From Corella eumyota (lineage: Eukaryota > Chordata > Ascidiacea > Phlebobranchia > Corellidae), in assembly GCA_963082875.1 (NCBI GenBank), contig OY720100.1, positions 7,006,001 through 7,070,000 on the forward strand: 64,000 bases of DNA, read 5' to 3'. Below the pieces are notes generated by a model that saw nothing but the letters and a program-made list of their open reading frames with translations, ran no database searches and was not told where the DNA came from. Made by a program: the position numbers and the translations under genes. Shown one piece after another: positions 55,740 through 64,000 of this stretch (the first letter of the stretch is position 1; each line of letters begins with the position of its first letter).

Positions 55740-56745
55740 GTTATTTTGAAAAAAAAAACATTTAAAACTTTTTTTTATTTTTGGTAAAATTTGACAAAAA
55801 CAACAAAACTTTTTTTTATTTTTGATAAAATTCGATAAAAACAACATAATACCCTTGTAAAAAATTTTTTAAAAATTGATTTTTAAGACGTTTTAGAGCT
55901 TTTAATACAATTTAAGTGTGTATTTGGCAGAAAAATGTTTAAGATTATTTTTCGATTTTTATTTAAATTTTGTGAAAACAGCATAGCGTAATTTTTAGGA
56001 TGTTTAAATGACTTGTTATACAATTCAAGTGTTTATTTTGCAAAAAATGCTTAAAATTATTTTTTTAATTCAGATTTTGTAAAAACAGCAAGGGCTTATA
56101 CTCCTGCAAAAAATGTCAAAAATTGCTATTTTAGTAAAAAAACATTTTTACTTTTTTTTTTAGAAAACATTTTTAAAAACATTTTTACTAAATTTAATAA
56201 AATCATGATTATTAACGCGTTTATTTGACTTATAACACAATTTCAAACGATAATCCTCAAATTTTTTTATTTTTAATTTCTGGTTAAGTTTGGTAAAATG
56301 ACCGAGACTATATATATACCGTTATAGTAAATGCCAAAATCGCTATTTAAAAAAATAATATTTTTTAAATAAGAAAAAAGATTTGGGCGTTTAAATGGTG
56401 TTTTTTTTTTCAATAAAAGTCAACAGTATGTTTTGATTTGTGGTAAAGTTTGGTAAAATCTGCAAGACTATATATACCCTTGTAGAAAATTCCAAAAAAC
56501 GCTATTTGAAAAGAAATATTTTCTTAAATTTTAGTGAAAATGTGATTTTTAAGACGTTCAGTAGGCTTTTTAGATAATTTAAAGTGTTTATACATAAGAA
56601 AATATTCAAAATAATTTTTTGATTTACGATCAAGTTTGGTAAAAACAGCAAAGCTATACCCTTGTAGAAAATTCAAAAAATTGCTATTTTAAAAAGAAAT
56701 TTTTTTTTTAAATTTAGAAAAAGATTTTACTTTGATTTATAACAC
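55740..56745 (+). repeat. Degenerate tandem repeat, roughly 170-190 bp
   Basis: Phrases recur at loose spacing: taaaaacagcaa or a close form (about 55,979, 56,086, 56,458, 56,647), tatacccttgtagaaaatt, gatttttaagacgtt and acaatttaaagtg. Copies are diverged and some are partial. The repeat is unrelated to arrays 1 and 2 as far as I can see. Confidence 0.65.
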
Positions 56746-56904
56746 AATGCCATCGTTGTTATCTTAAAAGATTGTTCAATAAATTTCCTTATTGCCTGCT
56801 TTAAATTGGCCCATGGATTGCCGCTGACTACATAGATAAGGGTATATGATAGGCAGCCTGATAAATGAACTTGATAGAACTTTTGTTGATTGAAATGGTT
56901 TAAC
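56746..56904. other. Unassigned sequence
   Basis: Mixed-composition DNA (for example attgcctgctttaaattgg) with no convincing reading frame. It could be decayed transposon sequence next to the transposase fragment downstream. Confidence 0.4.
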
Positions 56905-57000
56905 TTAATAAAGTTTTTTTTCGAATGTTAGTTAGACCATTGCAAATATAATAAAATTAAAATTTTTGTTAAAGATTTCGCAAAATTAATATTTTACGTC
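56905..57000 (-). repeat. Isolated relic of satellite 1
   Basis: gaatgttagttagaccattgc followed by aataaaatt matches the reverse strand of the satellite core (ttgaatgttagttaggcc, then caatgcgcg and aataaaatac), with drift and small deletions. It lies 20 kb from the array. Confidence 0.7.
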
Positions 57001-57005
57001 AAAAC

Positions 57006-57263
57006 TTGATACTAACCTGTATACTATATTATTTATTAAGATGTTTATTTGTCGGAATGGAACTAAAAGAACAGGGATATAATAAAATGGGTGATTTTTT
57101 TATAACTATTGATAAATGGTTTGACATTATGAACACGAGCTTAAAAGATCATGTTGCAAAAAGAAAACCAGTGCTGGCTCCATTTCAATCAATTGATGAT
57201 AAGCGTTTGCAGTGGCTTTTGTTAGATATACCAAGTGAGCATTTATTTAAAGCATTTATTTAA
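57006..57263 (+). pseudogene. P-element/THAP9-like transposase fragment
   Basis: An 85-codon open frame. From the methionine at 57,057 it reads MELKEQGYNKMGDFFITID, then KWFDIMNTS, RKPVLAPFQSIDDKRLQWLL. This resembles the central part of P-element and THAP9-type transposases, where a DKWFD-x-MN motif precedes a basic RKP-x(4)-PF stretch and a D-x-RL-x-WL motif. It stops soon after the WL motif, and no THAP finger, catalytic domain or terminal repeats were found nearby. It is therefore a short remnant or a single captured exon. The family match is from memory of the motifs. A host gene derived from such a transposase is the alternative. Confidence 0.5.
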
Positions 57264-57637
57264 TATAATATATATGATATCACCTACCTCATGATTTAGC
57301 ATACCCATTTAGAAAGGGTTTAAATTAATATCCTTATATTTAAATATTTAATAATTAAAAATATTTTGACGACTTTATTATAAAATTTGCAAATTTTGTA
57401 TCATTTTTTTAGTAAATAAAGGGTAAATTACAAAACAAGGTTAAAAAAACAAAAAATTATGTTTAGCAATTTTACGGTTGAAATTGCATATGTCATTATG
57501 ACGTCACAAAATGGCGTCTATTACATCACATTAGTAAGGTTTAAAGTTTATTTACGCTGAAAAAAATGGCTGGGTTTGTTTAATATTGGTAAGTAAGTAG
57601 AATAGTATAGGTTTTAGTTTTACTCTGGGCCTTCAAA
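57264..57637 (+). promoter_or_regulatory. Upstream region of the CFAP97D-like gene
   Basis: No gene is seen. A perfect CRE palindrome TGACGTCA lies at 57,499-57,506, about 130 bp before the start codon, followed by aatggcgtc. No clear RFX X-box, the usual ciliary gene element, was spotted. The sequence tttttag just before the start region could act as a splice or trans-splice acceptor, but nothing proves it. Confidence 0.45.
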
Positions 57638-61021
<3,384 letters not shown>

Positions 61022-61022
61022 C

Positions 61023-61072
61023 AATAAAAATCGCTTGAAACATATTGTGACTAAAATGTAATTCTGAATAAA
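61023..61072 (+). terminator. Polyadenylation signals of the CFAP97D-like gene
   Basis: AATAAA occurs at 61,023-61,028, right behind the stop, and again at 61,067-61,072. The second is better placed for a normal 3' end. Confidence 0.6.
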
Positions 61073-61995
61073 ATTTTGAACGATGTTTTAGTTTGTTAAT
61101 TGAACCAACCGTTAGTGTAAGCTGTAAAGTCGTTACTTTTATAATCGACTTTAAAAAATCTAAAAACTAAATGTGTAGCAACTGCCTTTAGCTTTTTTAC
61201 AAACCTTACAATCTTTTTAATAAATTGACAATTAAAAATTATGATACAAATTATTTTAATCCACGTTTTAACGCACAGACATACATATTTGTTACTCGAA
61301 ATTCACCGAAACAAAAAAAGGAGTTTGCAACGAAATGTTATCCAAACAAAACTACTCGTTAAAAAAAAGAAGAAAAAATACTGATTTGATTTTAACAAGT
61401 TATTTTATCATACAAAAAAGAACGTGTCAAGGGAAAATACACCATGCTAACGTGACCGAAGGGAAGATTTCATTGGTTTTGTACATATTAAAAACGAGAG
61501 AAGCAGCGAAAATAGGAAAAAAAGAGCGGTATTGAAAAAAAGTTTATCTCAAAAAAGAAAAAGGGGGGTTATTGCATCGAAGAGCGACCAGAGGTGTTAT
61601 TATACTGCACCCTTACTCTCTAAGTTAGCTACGACCCAATTGCAACATTATTCACCAAGGTAGTGTTGCTTATTCGACAAAGTCATCTATACACTGACAT
61701 ATACAGACAATAGTACAACACGGAATTATCCCACTACTATGGAAAAGGCCTTATGTTAAAGCCCATTTTAATTGATGAGAAAATGCATTATAGGTAATTA
61801 CACTGTCGAGACCAACAGAAATGCCACTGAAATGAAAATCGTAGCACAAAAATGGCCTGAAATTCATGAACATATAAAATTAAGGGACGGTTGTGACATA
61901 TTTAGGAAGGCGAGTCAGAGTAAGGGTCTTGGCACATTTGCGAGCCTTGCATATGCCAGACAGGTCATTCAAGTGCAAGGCCAGGACTAGTCTGA
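61073..61995. other. Intergenic region between convergent genes
   Basis: It holds the 3' flanks of two tail-to-tail genes. Short open frames occur (61,335-61,535 and 61,772-61,990), but neither resembles a known protein nor shows splice or start support. For the minus-strand gene no AATAAA was found. An ATTAAA variant on the minus strand lies at 61,767-61,772, about 225 nt past its stop. Confidence 0.5.
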
Positions 61996-62204
61996 TTACC
62001 AGTTCATCTGTAAATTACGGTTAAGGGCCATAAAATAAACTTGGCTCGATGAAGAGCTCTGGACTGATGCGAAAAAAACTTTGTCGTTTCTCTCGCATAA
62101 GAATTTGAGCCTCTGGGCTCTCTTATGCATGAAAACTCCGTCAAGGTGACCTGTGTCAACGGATCGAATCTCAATTGCCTTTTCGCCCCAACCCATAATT
62201 TGAC
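61996..62204 (-). CDS. GCK-IV CNH exon F with stop
   Basis: Two bases complete Gly, then [18 protein letters not shown] through [17 protein letters not shown] and a stop. It is very close to vertebrate family C-termini. Confidence 0.96.
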
Positions 62205-64000
62205 CTAAAATAAAATATTTTTATGTAAAATTAGACAAAAAACTTTTTTTTATATATTTTACTAATTTAAATGAATTCCACAGCACAAAAATAATAACAT
62301 AATCTTAAAACAAAATTTGGTAACAAAATTTTTAAATAATCTATTTAAATGTTAATTTTCTAAAAATACAACTATACAACTATATATTGAAAAAATGGCA
62401 TTCTAAATATAAAGTACATCAAAAACATTAAAACTAATAAACAAGCCAACTAACCTGATCTTATGTAGGCCACCGAAGTAGGTTGCTCACCCCACTGTAG
62501 TACTATATCCTTACTTATACTGGCATAAGTATTAACATATACACCTTCGTCCTCATAACAAACTAACAACTCCATTCCATCAGAGTTAGGAAGTAGGATA
62601 ATAGCATGTGCTGTAATTGGAGGCACAATCTGCAAATATAAATAATTTGGTATTCAAGAAAGGTTGTTATTTTAGGTTTTACAAAATTTAATTAAATTTT
62701 TAAAACCAGATTTTCTTTCCTTCAAGAGACCTATTTTGTAGCTTAAACAGCGTTACCCAGTGTGGGATAAAAATAAGACATTACAATAGAGTTATTGGGT
62801 ATTTAGTAAATGTCTTTAGAATTTTTTAAACACGTTGGCACAGATAATAAAAAAAAATTGTTAAGCATTAAATTCAACTATACCTAATAAATACTTACAT
62901 GACTGGGAATATATAAATCATAGTTCTGACCAGAGTCAACGTCAATTGCATGAAAACCATAGGCAGATCCATACAACAACTGATAAATAAACAATCAACA
63001 AATGAGAAATCATAAAAAAAAATTCATTTTTATTAATATAAAAAATTATTTTATCTCAATGTAATAAAAATGTCAAAAACCATTACAAACAATATAACTT
63101 AATGTACCTTGAGTCTAGAGCCCTCTTCCACGGTAAGATCCACAATCATGGGTTTATGTGGAAGATCACTAAAAGATTTAAATGCCATAAACTTGTGATA
63201 AGGTCTGGGTGCCCATGCATAAACTTCAATGTTGTTGCGTAATGCAATCACAAGAAACTTAATACGCTCATACCTGGGAATATAAAAAGAAATAATAAAA
63301 ATAAAAAAGTCTTTATTTTACATTTAAAACTAGTTGATACTTTATTGTTAAAATATGGTTTCAACACTTAACTATTATTTGTCTGTAATAATTTTTCCAC
63401 ACACCACAAACTGCAGTTTTTTATTGGACATATAAAAATATAAGTATATATATAAACATAATTATATTGTCCATCAAACTTTATTATAAATATATAGGTT
63501 TCACATAAATTGTAAAAAAAAAACTTTCTTTTACTTTTTTAATCATTTTTTTATTACTTACTTGACCACTTTGTATTGTGTACATTGCTCAAGATCTCCG
63601 ACTGAAGCATATCCGATCTTCTTCTCAACCTCCGGATCGTTCCTCAAAATCTTGTTCCTCAACCAACTTAAATAATAAACTCTCAACTTGTTTTTCTTTC
63701 CTAAAATATCAAAATAAAAAATTACAAAAATGTAGTAATAAAGGCACAAAAATGTACAATCACAAACTGAAAATATGTTTAATAAAATAATAGTAAAAAT
63801 GGATAAAAAAAATGTCAAATGTTAATAAATTTTATTTAAAAGCAATAAAAATTCGCTTAAACATATAACACTAATGATAACAAAACAAAACTAACCAGAA
63901 ATAGTAACCACTAGGTTGAGCCCTTCCAAAACATCTAACTGTTGGAATCTTCTTCTGCTGATTAAAGGATAAACTTTTCCTTGTCCGCTTCTGTCTAACA
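61996..64000 (-). CDS. GCK-IV kinase (TNIK/MINK1/MAP4K4-like), C-terminal CNH exons, partial
   Basis: Six minus-strand exons encode about 309 residues of the C-terminal citron-homology (CNH) domain of a Ste20-type germinal-centre kinase IV. Relatives are vertebrate TNIK, MINK1 and MAP4K4, fly misshapen and worm mig-15. Exons are 63,896-64,000, 63,562-63,700, 63,108-63,273, 62,899-62,979, 62,455-62,629 and 61,996-62,204. All introns are GT-AG with matching phase. Hallmarks are [64 protein letters not shown] and [20 protein letters not shown], ending QMNW. The CNH domain binds small GTPases such as Rap2 in TNIK and MINK1 (family knowledge). The kinase domain and linker lie beyond the right edge. 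Confidence 0.95.
62455..62629 (-). CDS. GCK-IV CNH exon E
   Basis: 58 codons plus one base, [18 protein letters not shown] through [15 protein letters not shown], before gttag. Confidence 0.95.
62899..62979 (-). CDS. GCK-IV CNH exon D
   Basis: 27 codons, [17 protein letters not shown] to YIPSH, phase 0 at both ends. Confidence 0.94.
63108..63273 (-). CDS. GCK-IV CNH exon C
   Basis: One base completes Lys, then [20 protein letters not shown] through [11 protein letters not shown] before gtacat. Confidence 0.95.
63562..63700 (-). CDS. GCK-IV CNH exon B
   Basis: Starts after ttttag and completes Gly. It runs [16 protein letters not shown] to TQYKVV plus two bases of Lys before gtaagt. Confidence 0.95.
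63896..64000 (-). CDS. GCK-IV CNH exon A (cut by window edge)
   Basis: Reads [20 protein letters not shown] then [10 protein letters not shown], ending with one base of a Gly codon before gttag. Confidence 0.9.

Noticed and set aside
61335-61990. Short plus-strand frames at 61,335-61,535 and 61,772-61,990 as genes
   Set aside because: No recognised domain, no splice support, and they lie in the convergent 3' flanks of two genes.
63578-63790. Plus-strand 70-codon frame
   Set aside because: It is antisense to the GCK-IV exon at 63,562-63,700 and extends into its intron.

Overview
The window looks like nuclear DNA of an AT-rich invertebrate animal. The evidence is two host genes with GT-AG introns (a CFAP97D-type ciliary gene and the C-terminal exons of a TNIK/MINK1/MAP4K4-type kinase), animal-type hAT and P/THAP9-like transposon sequences, and more than 55 kb of repeat. 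The species cannot be named from the sequence.

Positions 1-36,724 are one satellite array of about 312-bp monomers. It runs off the left edge and holds roughly 115-120 copies by length. It falls into three blocks: 1-12,560 (nonameric order, some 346-bp monomers), 12,561-27,177 (mostly alternating monomer types, recent 4.3-kb duplication, three inverted inserts) and 27,178-36,724 (mixed, more diverged toward the edge). A decayed inverted satellite-like copy and a tRNA-like Pol III sequence close the array at 36,725-37,134.

Positions 37,190-55,436 are a second, unrelated array. It has 19 head-to-tail units of about 0.6-1.8 kb that share one 5' head but fall into five body classes, each with a preferred tail. 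Seven clusters of a 21-bp palindrome module (20 copies) sit only at unit boundaries. An inverted, decayed unit lies just beyond the array (55,600-55,731), followed by a third, degenerate repeat (55,740-56,745), a relic of the first satellite, and a P/THAP9-like transposase fragment.

Positions 57,638-64,000 hold genes. A complete four-exon CFAP97D1/D2-like gene (199 codons, + strand) carries a near-intact hAT transposon in intron 2, starting 15 nt after the splice donor. Facing it tail to tail are six exons of a GCK-IV kinase (minus strand) that encode the end of its citron-homology (CNH) domain; the kinase domain lies beyond the right edge. The two host genes have no evident functional link. 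No retroviral or other virus-like element was recognised.
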